From positions 1,364,001 to 1,428,000 of the forward strand of contig NZ_CP025979.1 in the NCBI RefSeq assembly GCF_002900365.1: DNA of 64,000 nucleotides, written 5' to 3'. Under the pieces are notes generated by a model that ran no database searches, had not been told where the DNA came from, and saw nothing but the letters and a program-made list of their open reading frames with translations. Below are positions 33,931 through 44,146 of this stretch, piece after piece. How positions within the stretch are numbered: position 1 is the stretch's first letter; every line of letters starts with the position of its first letter. The position numbers and the translations under genes were made by a program. Source of the DNA: Escherichia marmotae (GTDB lineage Bacteria; Pseudomonadota; Gammaproteobacteria; Enterobacterales; Enterobacteriaceae).

Positions 33931-35567
33931 TGTTTCGCCCTCTTCGGCTCTGGATCTTTTTTGTCCTTCGCTTCAAATACCAGCGCGTTGCTCTTCTCAT
34001 TGAGCGTTTTCAGCACTGGTTGCAATTCACGCAAGACCTGATCAAGACGCTGCATATCCGCCACCATCTTGTTGTAAGCTGCGGAGCCAGGCTGGAAGCC
34101 CTGCATACTGCGATTCAGCTCACGCAACGTTGACTGCATATCCGTCGGCAACTGCTGCATCGACTGGCTGGCCAGAATCTTGTTCATACTATCCAGCGTA
34201 GTTTGCAGGTTTTTCATCGTGCGCTGGCTTTCCGACAGCGTGCTGGTCGCCTGCTCAATCATCGGATTCAACGGAAGTTTGTTGATCTTATCCAACGCCT
34301 CCATCAGACGCTGCTGGATTTGCGCCAGGCCGCCGCTAACGGTCGGGATAATCTGATAACCATTAAACTCTCGGATCCCAGTTATCGCTGGCGTATTCGG
34401 GTAGAAATCGAGATCAACATAGAGTGCGCCAGTAACCAGATTTCCGGTTTTCAGCGATCCACGTAAACCACGCTTCAACAACTCTCCGAGATGCTTAACG
34501 ACATCCGCATTTTCGCCAAGCTGCATTTTCAGTCGTTCCGGTTCAATGCGAATGAGTACCGGAATACGGTAATCATCATTAAATGTCTGACGCATATTCG
34601 GCGCAAAGAAAGGCACCTTACTGACTGTACCCAGGCGAATACCACGAAATTCCACTGGTGCGCCAGGCTGCAGGCCGCGTACCGAATCTTTAAAGAACAT
34701 CAGATAATCAATGTGATCGGTGTACAGCGAATCCTGAATGCTCTTCTGATCGTCATACAAAACGAATGCTGTTTTCGGTGCAACAGGCTGCCCTAAATCC
34801 AGCCCTTCAGGCACGTCAAAGCTGACGCCGCCGCTGAGTAGCGTTGTCAACGAACCCATCTCCACGCGCATTCCCGCCGACGTGAGATCAACCGCAATGC
34901 CACTGTCCTTCCAGAAGCGAACATTGCTGGTCACCAGTCGGTCGTAAGGAGCGTTAACAAAGAGCTGGTAACTAATATTACGTTTTTGGGTATCAAACGT
35001 GCTGGTTTCCACCGAGCCAACCCGAAAGCCGCGGAATAACACCGGATCCCCCGGAGAAAGTTGCCCGGCTTTTTTACTGTCGAGTATCACCCGAATCCCT
35101 TTAGCATCCGGCGGAGCCAGCGGTGGTGAATCAAGCAAATCGTATCTCGTCTGCTTGCCCCCTTTCGCCCCAGGCTGCAGCTCAATATAAACCCCTGACA
35201 GCAGAGTCCCCAGGCCGCTAATGCCCTCGCGACCAATCTGCGGTTTTACTACCCAAAAAACGGTATCTTTATGCAGCAGTTTTTCCATACCTGCGTTCAA
35301 ACGCGCTTTGATTTCAACGTGCGTCAAATCATCAGCCAGTGTGGCGCTTTCAACCACGCCGACATCAACACTACGGCTTTTAATAGTGGTCTTGCCACCT
35401 TCTATCCCTTCCGCATTCGCGGTGATCAGGGTCACTTCCGGCCCCTGATGGCTGTAATGATAAAAAAGAACCCACGCTCCTATAAGCGCCGTGACGATAG
35501 GAAATATCCACACGGGAGACCAGTTCTTCACTTTCTGGATTTTGGCTTCCCCATTATTAGATTCCAT
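33927..35567 (-). CDS. pqiB: PqiB, MCE-domain lipid transport tunnel
   Basis: 546 aa from ATG 35567, the K-12 length; 20 further in-frame codons upstream overlap the end of pqiA and are not needed. One N-terminal transmembrane helix (about 18-38, WSPVWIFPIVTALIGAWVLF) precedes three MCE domains (beginning about residues 43, 158 and 285) and a long C-terminal coiled coil (about 430-530). Hexamers form a syringe-like channel between inner and outer membranes. PqiA lies 4 nt upstream and pqiC overlaps by 4 nt. It is paraquat- and SoxS-inducible in E. coli. Confidence 0.96.
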   Translation of the reverse strand: MESNNGEAKIQKVKNWSPVWIFPIVTALIGAWVLFYHYSHQGPEVTLITANAEGIEGGKTTIKSRSVDVGVVESATLADDLTHVEIKARLNAGMEKLLHKDTVFWVVKPQIGREGISGLGTLLSGVYIELQPGAKGGKQTRYDLLDSPPLAPPDAKGIRVILDSKKAGQLSPGDPVLFRGFRVGSVETSTFDTQKRNISYQLFVNAPYDRLVTSNVRFWKDSGIAVDLTSAGMRVEMGSLTTLLSGGVSFDVPEGLDLGQPVAPKTAFVLYDDQKSIQDSLYTDHIDYLMFFKDSVRGLQPGAPVEFRGIRLGTVSKVPFFAPNMRQTFNDDYRIPVLIRIEPERLKMQLGENADVVKHLGELLKRGLRGSLKTGNLVTGALYVDLDFYPNTPAITGIREFNGYQIIPTVSGGLAQIQQRLMEALDKINKLPLNPMIEQATSTLSESQRTMKNLQTTLDSMNKILASQSMQQLPTDMQSTLRELNRSMQGFQPGSAAYNKMVADMQRLDQVLRELQPVLKTLNEKSNALVFEAKDKKDPEPKRAKQ

Positions 35568-35571
35568 ACTG

Positions 35572-36825
35572 TCAGGACTCCTCATGCTCTGGTTCAGGTT
35601 GACGATCCCACGACAAACGCGGGTCAAACGTCATCGCAGAAAACATTGTCATAATGACGACTAAAGCAAACATTAATGCACCCATTGCCGGATAAATACT
35701 CATTAAACCTCCCATACGCACCAGCGCCGAGAGCACCGCAATCACGAAAACGTCAATCATTGACCAGCGGCCTACAAACTCAACAACTTCGTAAATCAAA
35801 TGCATTCTTTCGCTGTCACGCTTGCCGTGTCCTTTGGCATCCCAGCACAACCAGCCAATGGCGATCATTTTTAAGGTCGGAACCATGATACTGGCCAAAA
35901 AGATAACCGCAGCGACCGGATAAGAACCTTCGCTCCACAGCAAGATCACCCCGGCGAGAATAGTCGACGGCATCTTTGAACCTAAAAAATCGGTCACCAT
36001 GATGGGCAAGATATTGGCAGGGAGATACAGCATGATCGACGTAACGAGCAACGCCAGCGTCCATTGCAGACTGTTTTTACGTCGAACATACCCTTTGGTG
36101 CTACAGCGTGGGCACACCGGTTCATCGGCAGGAAGGATTGCTGTGCAACAAGAACAGGAGCGCAGCCCCTGGTTAATACCTGTCACCCCCGGTTTCAGCG
36201 GCTGATTCAGCGCAGGCATAGGAGCAATATCATCCCATAACCAACGGCGATCGACACACTGAAAGGCACGCAACTGAAGCACACAGAACAAACACCAGGG
36301 AATAAAACTGCTGCCTACGCCAATGCTGCCATAAGCCATCAGTTTAACGAAACTCACCAGTACACCAGCGAGGAAAATCTCCGCCATTCCCCAGGTTTTA
36401 AGTTGAAAAAGCACCCGTCCTAAGTGCTCTTTCAGGCGAACTGGCAATTCCGCGCGGTTGACCAATAACAAAATAGTTATCAGGCAAAACGCAGGAACCA
36501 GTTGCACAAATAACAGAAAGAAAGTGCCAAGGCTGGCATAGTTTTCGGAAAACAACACGCCAGGAATTTCCAGCAACGTAATTTCGCTGGTTACCCCGGC
36601 GACGTTCATTTTCACAAAAGGAAACAGGTTGGACAGCAACAGCATAAACAGTGCAGCCAACGCGTATGCTGTGGGGCGCTGACGTGGGGCATCCCACGCA
36701 ACAGTTAACGTCGTGCCACACCGGGGACATGCCGCTTTCTGACCATGCTCAAGGTGGGGTAACGCCACCAGCATGTCACACTGCGGGCACAAAATATGCT
36801 TCGCGGCATGATGATGTTCGCACAT
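35572..36825 (-). CDS. pqiA: PqiA, inner-membrane protein of the Pqi lipid transport system
   Basis: 417 aa, the K-12 length. Two homologous PqiA domains, each beginning with a cytoplasmic rubredoxin-like zinc ribbon (CPQCDMLVALP...CPRC near residues 14-37; CSCCTAILPADEPVCPRC near 225-243) followed by four transmembrane segments. It works with PqiB and PqiC in intermembrane lipid transport. It is the first gene of pqiABC; a SoxS-dependent promoter is expected between its start and the REP pair upstream. Confidence 0.96.
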   Translation of the reverse strand: MCEHHHAAKHILCPQCDMLVALPHLEHGQKAACPRCGTTLTVAWDAPRQRPTAYALAALFMLLLSNLFPFVKMNVAGVTSEITLLEIPGVLFSENYASLGTFFLLFVQLVPAFCLITILLLVNRAELPVRLKEHLGRVLFQLKTWGMAEIFLAGVLVSFVKLMAYGSIGVGSSFIPWCLFCVLQLRAFQCVDRRWLWDDIAPMPALNQPLKPGVTGINQGLRSCSCCTAILPADEPVCPRCSTKGYVRRKNSLQWTLALLVTSIMLYLPANILPIMVTDFLGSKMPSTILAGVILLWSEGSYPVAAVIFLASIMVPTLKMIAIGWLCWDAKGHGKRDSERMHLIYEVVEFVGRWSMIDVFVIAVLSALVRMGGLMSIYPAMGALMFALVVIMTMFSAMTFDPRLSWDRQPEPEHEES

Positions 36826-36880
36826 TGGTACTCCTTAATGATGCGCTATTTTACAGATTGCTGACAAAGTATTCGTTTAT

Positions 36881-36981
36881 CATGCCGGATGCGGCGCGAG
36901 CGCCTTTTCCGGCATGATAAATTGTACAAATCCAATAAATTGAGGTTTCCCTCATGCCTGATAAGCGTAGCGCATCAGGCA
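36881..36981. repeat. BIME: two REP elements between uup and pqiA
   Basis: Two palindromic units: 36881-36915 (arms CATGCCGGAT / TTCCGGCATG) and 36957-36981 (GCCTGAT / ATCAGGC), in the spacer downstream of uup and upstream of pqiA. This matches the common REP pair (BIME) arrangement at 3' ends of genes. Confidence 0.88.
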
Positions 36982-37026
36982 ATTTATCTTTGTCATCAGC
37001 CTCTATATCAAACAACTGTTTTGCGA

Positions 37027-38934
37027 TCAGCCACCATTTTTCAACGCTTCAAGATACTCCCAACGCTCAAAAGCTTGTTCCAGCTCCTGCTCAGCAGCAG
37101 CCAGATCGGCAAGCACTTTTTGCGTATGTTCATGAGACTGACTGAAGAAGGAGGCATCTGCCACCTGTGCCTGTAAGGCTTCCAGCTTTGCTTCCAGCTC
37201 TTCAAGTAATTGCGGGAGCTGTTCCAGTTCGCGCTGCAGTTTATAGCTTAGTTTGCTCGTGCTGCGTTTTACAGTTTCTGCTTTTGGCACAGGCACTTCT
37301 TCGGTTTTCTTCACCGCTGGTTGCTTAAGCGCCACATACTGTTCTTGCTGACCGCGAGCGTCGTGATAACCGCCAACATAACGACCGATTTTACCTTCAC
37401 CTTCAAAGATCCAGCATTCTGTTACGGTGTTATCGACAAACTGACGATCGTGGCTCACCAGCAACACCGTGCCCTGGTAGCTGTCGATGAGTTCTTCAAG
37501 CAGTTCCAGCGTTTCGACGTCAAGGTCGTTGGTCGGTTCATCAAGGATCAGTAAGTTACTTGGTTTGAGGAACAGACGCGCCAGCAGCAGACGGTTACGC
37601 TCCCCACCAGAAAGTGCACGTACTGGCGTCATCGCCCGTTTCGGATGGAACAGGAAGTCCTGCAAATAGCCCAGCACGTGGCGTGGTTTACCGTTAACCA
37701 TCACCTCTTGCTTACCTTCTGCCAGGTTATCCATCACCGTTTTATCGGGATCGAGTTCCGCACGATGCTGATCGAAATAAGCCACCTCCAGTTTCGTCCC
37801 GACATGGATGCGCCCGCTGTCTGGCTGAAGTTGCCCCAGCATCAGTTTTAACAACGTGGTTTTTCCGCAACCATTCGGGCCAATCAACGCAATTTTGTCG
37901 CCACGTTGCACCTGAGCGGAAAAATCTTTCACCAGTTGTTTGCCCTCAACCTGATAGCAAACATCTTCTATTTCAAAGACGATTTTACCGGAGCGGCTGG
38001 CCTCTTCGACCTGCATCTTCGCTGTGCCCATTACCTCGCGGCGCTGGCTACGTTCACGACGCATCGCTTTCAGGGCACGTACACGACCTTCATTACGGGT
38101 ACGACGCGCTTTGATCCCCTGACGGATCCACACCTCTTCCTGTGCCAGTTTGCGATCGAACTCAGCATTTTGTAGTTCTTCCACGCGCAGAGCTTCTTCT
38201 TTTTCCAGTAAATACTGGTCGTAATTCCCAGGATAGGTCACCAGCTTACCGCGATCGAGGTCGACAATACGCGTCGCCATATTGCGAATAAATGAACGAT
38301 CGTGGGAGATAAAAATTATCGTCCCGTTGAATGTTTTGAGGAAACCTTCCAACCAGTCGATAGTTTCGATATCCAGATGGTTGGTCGGTTCGTCGAGCAG
38401 TAACACGCGCGGATTGCTAACCAGCGCACGTCCTAATGCCGCTTTACGCAACCAACCGCCAGAAAGCGACGACAGCGCAGCATTGGGATCTAATCCCAAT
38501 TGTGCCAGTACTTCGTTGATGCGGTTTTCCAGTTGCCACAGGTTATGGTGATCAAGCTGTTCCTGAACTTTCGCCAGTTCGTTAAGATTTTTCTCGCTCG
38601 GGTCATTCATCACCAGGCGTGAAATATCGTGGTAGCGTTTCAGGTATTCCGCTTGTTCTTCAATACCTTCAGCGACGAAATCATAAACGCTTCCCTCAAC
38701 GTTACGCGGCGGATCTTGTTGCAGACGAGCAACGATTAAATCTTGCTCGTAAATAATGCGACCGTCATCCAGCCCCTGTTCACGGTTGAGGATCTTCATT
38801 AACGTCGATTTGCCCGCGCCATTACGACCCACCAGACAAACACGTTCGTTATCTTCGATATGCAGCTCTGCATTATCGAGAAGTGGCGCGTCGCTGAACG
38901 ACAGCCATGCGCCATGCATACTGATTAATGACAT
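37027..38934 (-). CDS. uup: Uup, ABC-F family ATPase
   Basis: 635 aa, the K-12 length. Two ABC domains without membrane segments: Walker A GRNGAGKST about residue 36 with signature LSGGW, and GPNGCGKTT about residue 352 with signature LSGGERNR; the ABC-F linker lies between. The last 80 residues are a positively charged coiled coil that binds DNA. Uup affects precise transposon excision and ribosome function. It follows rlmL after 11 nt, so the two are probably cotranscribed. Confidence 0.96.
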   Translation of the reverse strand: MSLISMHGAWLSFSDAPLLDNAELHIEDNERVCLVGRNGAGKSTLMKILNREQGLDDGRIIYEQDLIVARLQQDPPRNVEGSVYDFVAEGIEEQAEYLKRYHDISRLVMNDPSEKNLNELAKVQEQLDHHNLWQLENRINEVLAQLGLDPNAALSSLSGGWLRKAALGRALVSNPRVLLLDEPTNHLDIETIDWLEGFLKTFNGTIIFISHDRSFIRNMATRIVDLDRGKLVTYPGNYDQYLLEKEEALRVEELQNAEFDRKLAQEEVWIRQGIKARRTRNEGRVRALKAMRRERSQRREVMGTAKMQVEEASRSGKIVFEIEDVCYQVEGKQLVKDFSAQVQRGDKIALIGPNGCGKTTLLKLMLGQLQPDSGRIHVGTKLEVAYFDQHRAELDPDKTVMDNLAEGKQEVMVNGKPRHVLGYLQDFLFHPKRAMTPVRALSGGERNRLLLARLFLKPSNLLILDEPTNDLDVETLELLEELIDSYQGTVLLVSHDRQFVDNTVTECWIFEGEGKIGRYVGGYHDARGQQEQYVALKQPAVKKTEEVPVPKAETVKRSTSKLSYKLQRELEQLPQLLEELEAKLEALQAQVADASFFSQSHEHTQKVLADLAAAEQELEQAFERWEYLEALKNGG

Positions 38935-38945
38935 TACTATTCCTT

Positions 38946-41054
38946 TCAGGCTGCGGTAATCAGCCAGCAGTTGTGGATCTGGCGGTTACGGGCAAAATCC
39001 TGGGAAAGTGTTTTTTGCGTAATTTCTTGTGCTTTCAGCCCCAGTTTTGCCAGTCCGTCGAGATCCATACGAAAACCGCGTTTGTTGTTTGAGAACATAA
39101 TCGTCCCCCCTGCGCGCAGCAGACGCTTCAGATCTTTCATCAGCGCCAGATGATCGCGCTGAACATCAAACGCATCTTCCATTCGTTTTGAGTTAGAGAA
39201 GGTTGGCGGATCGATAAAGATTAGATCGAACTGCTCATTAGCCTCACGCAGCCACGCCAGGCAATCGGCCTGAATCAGTCGATGCGCACGACCAGTTAAG
39301 CCATTCAGACGCAGGTTGCGTTCTGCCCACTCCAGATACGTACGCGACATATCCACCGTAGTGGTGCTGCGTGCGCCGCCTAATCCCGCATGCACGGTGG
39401 CGCTACCGGTATAGGAGAAGAGGTTGAGGAAATCTTTGCCTTTGCTCATTTGACCGAGCATACGGCGTGCTATGCGGTGATCGAGGAACAGACCAGTATC
39501 GAGGTAATCCGTCAGATTCACCCATAAGTGAGCGTTGTATTCAGTGACTTCAAGAAACTCGCCTTTTTCGCCCAGTTTCTGATACTGATTTTTACCCTTC
39601 TGCCGTTCACGGGTTTTCAGCACTAGTTTGTTTGGCGCAATCCCCAATACCGAAATGGTCGCGGCGATAATATCGAACAGGCGCTGACGCGCTTTGTGCG
39701 CATCAATCGTTTTCGGCGGCGCATACTCCTGCACCACCACCCAGTCAGCATAGCGGTCAACGGCAACGTTGTATTCCGGCAAATCGGCGTCATACAGGCG
39801 ATAACATTCAATCCCTTCCTGGCGTGCCCACTTCTCGAACTTTTTCAGGTTTTTACGCAGACGGTTAGCGTAATCTTCCGCCACCATCGCTGGTTTGCTG
39901 TCCGGAGTACTTTCGGCAACGTGGTAATTTTTCTGCACGCAGTCCAGCGGTCCGTTTTTCGCTTTGTACTGTTTGTCTGCGCGCAGTTGCAGGCAACTTA
40001 ACAGATCCGGCGAAGCGCTGAATAAAGAGAGATTCCAGCCACCAAACTGGTTTTTCATGGTTCGACCCAGCAGGCTATGTAGCGCAATCAGCGCCGGTTC
40101 GCTGTCCAGACGTTCACCATATGGCGGGTTGCTCAGTACTGTACCGTACGGCCCTTTTGGCAGCGGATTGGTCAGTTGCGCGACATCTTTCACTTCAAAA
40201 GTAATCAGTTCGCCAATACCGGCGAGGCGGGCGTTAGTGCGTGCGCGTTGAATCACCCGCGCATCGCTGTCGGAACCGTAAAAATGAGAGCTGTATTCCG
40301 CCAGACCTTTACGGGCACGGGTCTGTGCTTCAGCTTTTACTTCCTGCCAGATGGCTTCGTCGTGCTGCGCCCAGCCGCTAAATCCCCAACGCCCACGGTG
40401 CAAGCCCGGTGCGCGATCGGTCGCCAGCATCGCCGCTTCAATCAGCAACGTACCGGAACCACACATCGGATCGAGCAGTGGTGTTCCCGGCTGCCAGCCG
40501 GAACGCATTACAATAGCCGCCGCCAGGGTTTCTTTGATTGGCGCAATACCCGCACGATCGCGATAGCCACGCAGATGTAAACCGTCACCGCTTAAGTCGA
40601 GAGCAATGCTGGCGGTTTCTTTATTCAGCCAGACGTTAACGCGGATATCCGGCGTATCGCGATCAACATTCGGACGCGGCAGATTCTTACGCGTGAAAGC
40701 ATCAACGATGGCATCTTTCACTTTCATCGCGCCATACTGGCTGTTACGGATGGTGTCATTCAAGCCGCTGAAGTGAACAACGAAGGTCGCGCCTGGATTA
40801 AACATCTCTGTCCAGTTGATCGCCTGAACACCGAGATAGAGGTCTAAATCGCTGTAAACCTTGCACTCGCTCAGCGGCAACATAATACGCGAGGCCAGGC
40901 GGCTCCACATCAGGCTCTGGTAAACAAGCCGCGTGTCGCCCTTGAAATGGACCCCACCCTGAACCACCTGGCATTCAACGGCCCCCAGGTTTTCCAGTTC
41001 AGTTTTTAACAGCTCTTCCAGCCCACGGGCCGTACTGGCAAACAGAGAATTCAT
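38946..41054 (-). CDS. rlmL: RlmL (RlmKL), bifunctional 23S rRNA methyltransferase
   Basis: 702 aa, the K-12 length. THUMP domain at the N-terminus (about 45-155), then the RlmL methyltransferase domain (about 165-385) with DPMCGSGTLLIEA and SNPPYGER, then the RlmK domain (about 440-702) with NLFSYTGSATVHA and IDPPTFSNS. It makes m2G2445 and m7G2069 in 23S rRNA. First gene of rlmL-uup; divergent from ycbX across 244 bp that contain a GCCTA-CCGCAG-TAGGC hairpin. Confidence 0.96.
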   Translation of the reverse strand: MNSLFASTARGLEELLKTELENLGAVECQVVQGGVHFKGDTRLVYQSLMWSRLASRIMLPLSECKVYSDLDLYLGVQAINWTEMFNPGATFVVHFSGLNDTIRNSQYGAMKVKDAIVDAFTRKNLPRPNVDRDTPDIRVNVWLNKETASIALDLSGDGLHLRGYRDRAGIAPIKETLAAAIVMRSGWQPGTPLLDPMCGSGTLLIEAAMLATDRAPGLHRGRWGFSGWAQHDEAIWQEVKAEAQTRARKGLAEYSSHFYGSDSDARVIQRARTNARLAGIGELITFEVKDVAQLTNPLPKGPYGTVLSNPPYGERLDSEPALIALHSLLGRTMKNQFGGWNLSLFSASPDLLSCLQLRADKQYKAKNGPLDCVQKNYHVAESTPDSKPAMVAEDYANRLRKNLKKFEKWARQEGIECYRLYDADLPEYNVAVDRYADWVVVQEYAPPKTIDAHKARQRLFDIIAATISVLGIAPNKLVLKTRERQKGKNQYQKLGEKGEFLEVTEYNAHLWVNLTDYLDTGLFLDHRIARRMLGQMSKGKDFLNLFSYTGSATVHAGLGGARSTTTVDMSRTYLEWAERNLRLNGLTGRAHRLIQADCLAWLREANEQFDLIFIDPPTFSNSKRMEDAFDVQRDHLALMKDLKRLLRAGGTIMFSNNKRGFRMDLDGLAKLGLKAQEITQKTLSQDFARNRQIHNCWLITAA

Positions 41055-41298
41055 ATCGTCACTTTTACTCTAAGAGCCTACCGCAGTAGGCGTAATTGTT
41101 GCAGTCAGTCAGGAGATGGGCAGCGCGGAGAAACCGGTGCGTACACGTAGTACCTAATGATTTCGGGCGCAGCCCAGGGCCGAACTGACAAATAAAATAG
41201 CCTATTGGTATAGGCTCTAAGAAAATTGTTGCGCATTATAGCTAATAAGTGCGTCATGTCATAAAGTTGAGGGCTTATTTTCATTTGAGGACCGCTCC

Positions 41299-42408
41299 GT
41301 GGCGACATTAACCCGGCTTTTTATTCATCCTGTTAAATCCATGCGCGGCATTGGTCTGACACACGCTCTTGCAGATATCAGCGGGCTGGCCTTCGATCGA
41401 ATTTTTATGCTGACAGAACCCGACGGCACATTTATTACCGCCCGTCAGTTTCCACAGATGGTGCGCTTTACCCCCTCTCCCGTTCATGACGGTCTGCATC
41501 TCACTGCGCCCGATGGCAGCAGCGCGTGGGTACGCTTTGCCGATTTCGCCGTACAGGACGCACCAACGGAAGTGTGGGGCAACCATTTTACTGCACGTAT
41601 TGCTCCAGCCACGATCAACACATGGTTAAGTGGATTTTTCTCCCGCGAAGTGCAGTTGCGCTGGGTGGGGCCGCAGATGACGCGGCGCGTAAAACGCCAC
41701 AACACTGTACCCCTGTCATTCGCTGATGGCTATCCGTATCTACTCGCGAATGAATCCTCATTACGTGATGTACAGCAACGCTGTCCGGCAAGCGTCAAAA
41801 TGGAACAATTCCGCCCCAATCTGGTTGTTTCTGGCGTGCCTGCGTGGGAAGAAGACACCTGGAAAGTGATTCGTATTGGCGATGTGGTGTTCGATGTGGT
41901 GAAGCCATGTAGCCGTTGTATTTTCACCACCGTTAGCCCGGAAAAAGGGCAAAAGCATCCGGCTGGCGAACCATTAAAAACGTTGCAATCTTTCCGTACT
42001 GCCCAGGATAACGGCGATGTCGATTTCGGTCAGAACCTGATTGCCCGCAACAGCGGTGTTATTCGTGTTGGCGATGAAGTGGAAATTCTGGCTACGGCAC
42101 CGGCAAAAGCCTACGGCGCAGCCGCAGCGGACGACACTTTCCCAGCGACACAACAAGCGGACGCAAATGTAGATATCGACTGGCAAGGGCAGGCATTTCG
42201 CGGTAATAACCAACAGGTATTACTGGAACAATTAGAAAATCAAGGGATTCGTATTCCCTATTCTTGCCGTGCTGGCATCTGCGGAAGTTGTCGTATCCAG
42301 CTTCTGGAAGGCGAAGTCACCCCGCTGAAAAAATCAGCTATGAGCGACGACGGAACAATTCTTTGCTGTAGTTGTGTGCCGAAGAGTGCATTGAAACTGA
42401 AAGGTTAA
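41299..42408 (+). CDS. ycbX: YcbX, MOSC-domain / 2Fe-2S protein
   Basis: 369 aa, starting at a GTG (41299) that gives the conserved MATLTRLFIHPVKSM. N-terminal MOSC beta-barrel (about 1-120), MOSC domain (about 130-265) with the conserved PCSRC that binds molybdenum cofactor, and a C-terminal ferredoxin-like domain with CRAGICGSC and a later CCSC for a 2Fe-2S cluster. It reduces N-hydroxylated bases such as 6-hydroxylaminopurine using electrons from CysJ. Its stop shares TTAA with zapC. Confidence 0.95.
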   Translation: MATLTRLFIHPVKSMRGIGLTHALADISGLAFDRIFMLTEPDGTFITARQFPQMVRFTPSPVHDGLHLTAPDGSSAWVRFADFAVQDAPTEVWGNHFTARIAPATINTWLSGFFSREVQLRWVGPQMTRRVKRHNTVPLSFADGYPYLLANESSLRDVQQRCPASVKMEQFRPNLVVSGVPAWEEDTWKVIRIGDVVFDVVKPCSRCIFTTVSPEKGQKHPAGEPLKTLQSFRTAQDNGDVDFGQNLIARNSGVIRVGDEVEILATAPAKAYGAAAADDTFPATQQADANVDIDWQGQAFRGNNQQVLLEQLENQGIRIPYSCRAGICGSCRIQLLEGEVTPLKKSAMSDDGTILCCSCVPKSALKLKG

Positions 42409-42947
42409 ACGGCTTGTTCAAGGCTGACGCTGTCATAACTCACGTGCGGTCTCAGCCTGTCATTCATAATTTTGATAGCGTCACCCAGTTGCATGGCGCG
42501 CCCGGCGATGACGACGCAAGGCTGTGCCAGCAGGCACAGTGCAGCATTTTCGCCAGATTCAATAACCAGTAAATTGACTTGCTCATTGGTGTCGCTTAAC
42601 CAGACACAGGCTGCATCACCCGATACTGGTGCCCACATTTCGCCATGAGAAACAAAATGCCAGCTTTTCGGCATTTGCGGTTTGAGGTAACGAATCGCCA
42701 CCAGCGCATTAAGCACCAGTTCGGCTTTTTGTTCTTTTGATAAGTTAAGGTCGCGGCATTTTTCTTCAAACGTGAAATAGAGCGCGGCGTCATCAACGCA
42801 AAATCCCGCAGGAGAAAATGCATCCGGTGTCAGCATTTTACGAGCAAAACGTGAGCGAAATAGCATACCATTGGCTAAATCAAGCATCATTCGATCATGC
42901 TCTTCATCGTAATACCAACGCCAGTTATCATCTGGTTTAATTCGCAT
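42405..42947 (-). CDS. zapC: ZapC, FtsZ-ring stabilising protein
   Basis: 180 aa, the K-12 length. A small cytoplasmic protein unique to gammaproteobacteria that binds FtsZ and promotes lateral association of protofilaments at midcell; it is a ClpXP substrate. The N-terminal MRIKPDDNWRWYYD is the family signature. It lies downstream of pyrD in the same direction and is convergent with ycbX. Confidence 0.95.
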   Translation of the reverse strand: MRIKPDDNWRWYYDEEHDRMMLDLANGMLFRSRFARKMLTPDAFSPAGFCVDDAALYFTFEEKCRDLNLSKEQKAELVLNALVAIRYLKPQMPKSWHFVSHGEMWAPVSGDAACVWLSDTNEQVNLLVIESGENAALCLLAQPCVVIAGRAMQLGDAIKIMNDRLRPHVSYDSVSLEQAV

Positions 42948-43056
42948 ATGCCTCTCCTCTACCCTATAAATCTACCGCAACACATTCCATTGTCGCTTTG
43001 CTTAATAACCTCAACAAGAAAAGTACAAAATATCTAAATAAGTAACAGGAATGAAT

Positions 43057-43088
43057 ATAAAACAACCAGGGCTGAAAATAAAGCCCTG
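43057..43088 (-). terminator. Terminator of pyrD
   Basis: On the minus strand CAGGGCT / AGCCCTG forms a 7-bp stem around an AT-rich loop, followed by GGTTGTTTT, 33 bases after the pyrD stop. Confidence 0.75.
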
Positions 43089-43120
43089 ATTATCTTATAA
43101 AGAGAAAATGAAAGAAATAA

Positions 43121-44131
43121 TTAGATATGGGTAATGATTTCTTTAATCAGCGGCGGGCCTTTAAAAATAAAACCAGAATAAATTTGCACCAGTGATGCAC
43201 CCGCAGCAATCTTCTCACGGGCGGCGATGACCGAGTCAATACCACCAACACCAATGATTGGTAAACGGCCATTTAATTCCTGCGACAAGCGGCGAATAAT
43301 TTCTGTACTCTTTAATTGTAACGGGCGACCACTTAAACCACCGGTTTGCTCGCAATTTTTCATTCCCTGAACTAAAGAACGATCGAGGGTGGTATTAGTC
43401 GCAATAACACCATCAATATTATGGCGAACCAAACTATCGGCCACCTGGATCAACTCCTCTTCAGAAAGATCCGGCGCGATCTTCACTGCAATTGGCACAT
43501 ATTTATGGTGGATCGCCTGTAAATCATTTTGCTTATTTTTAATTGCAGTTAATAAATCATCCAGTGCTTCGCCATATTGTAAAGTGCGTAATCCTGGGGT
43601 GTTTGGCGATGAAATATTGATGGCAATATATCCCGCATAGGCGTAGATTTTTTCCATACAAATCAGATAGTCATCTTTACCCTGCTCTACCGGCGTATCT
43701 TTATTTTTGCCGATGTTAATTCCCAGAACACCGTCATAATGGGCTTTTTTAACGTTCTCAACGAGATTATCAACGCCGAGGTTATTAAAGCCCATACGGT
43801 TGATCAAACCTTCCGCATCCACCAGGCGAAAGAGACGAGGCTTATCGTTTCCTGGCTGTGGACGCGGGGTGACAGTACCGATCTCGATCGATCCAAATCC
43901 CATTGCACCTAAAGCGTCAATACACTCCCCGTCTTTATCAAGACCGGCAGCCAGACCAAGCGGGTTTTTAAAGGTCAGTCCCATGCAGTTAACCGGTTTC
44001 GCTGGAACGTTCTGCCGAACAAGTGCTTCAAACGGCGTTCCGGTAATGCGGCGTAATTGCTGAAAAGTAAATTCATGAGCGCGCTCAGGATCGAGCTGGA
44101 AAAGGGCTTTACGAACGAAGGGGTAGTACAT
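43121..44131 (-). CDS. pyrD: PyrD, dihydroorotate dehydrogenase (quinone)
   Basis: 336 aa from ATG 44131, the K-12 length, with AGGAGAG upstream. Class 2 enzyme: a hydrophobic N-terminal helical pair for membrane and quinone contact (MYYPFVRKALFQLDPERAHEF), FMN-binding TIM barrel with GLAAGLDKDG and the catalytic Ser in INISSPNTPGLR. It oxidises dihydroorotate to orotate with ubiquinone in pyrimidine synthesis. Expression is pyrimidine-regulated through a leader hairpin just upstream. Divergent from ssuE. Confidence 0.98.
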   Translation of the reverse strand: MYYPFVRKALFQLDPERAHEFTFQQLRRITGTPFEALVRQNVPAKPVNCMGLTFKNPLGLAAGLDKDGECIDALGAMGFGSIEIGTVTPRPQPGNDKPRLFRLVDAEGLINRMGFNNLGVDNLVENVKKAHYDGVLGINIGKNKDTPVEQGKDDYLICMEKIYAYAGYIAINISSPNTPGLRTLQYGEALDDLLTAIKNKQNDLQAIHHKYVPIAVKIAPDLSEEELIQVADSLVRHNIDGVIATNTTLDRSLVQGMKNCEQTGGLSGRPLQLKSTEIIRRLSQELNGRLPIIGVGGIDSVIAAREKIAAGASLVQIYSGFIFKGPPLIKEIITHI

Positions 44132-44146
44132 GAACTCTCCTGGATT

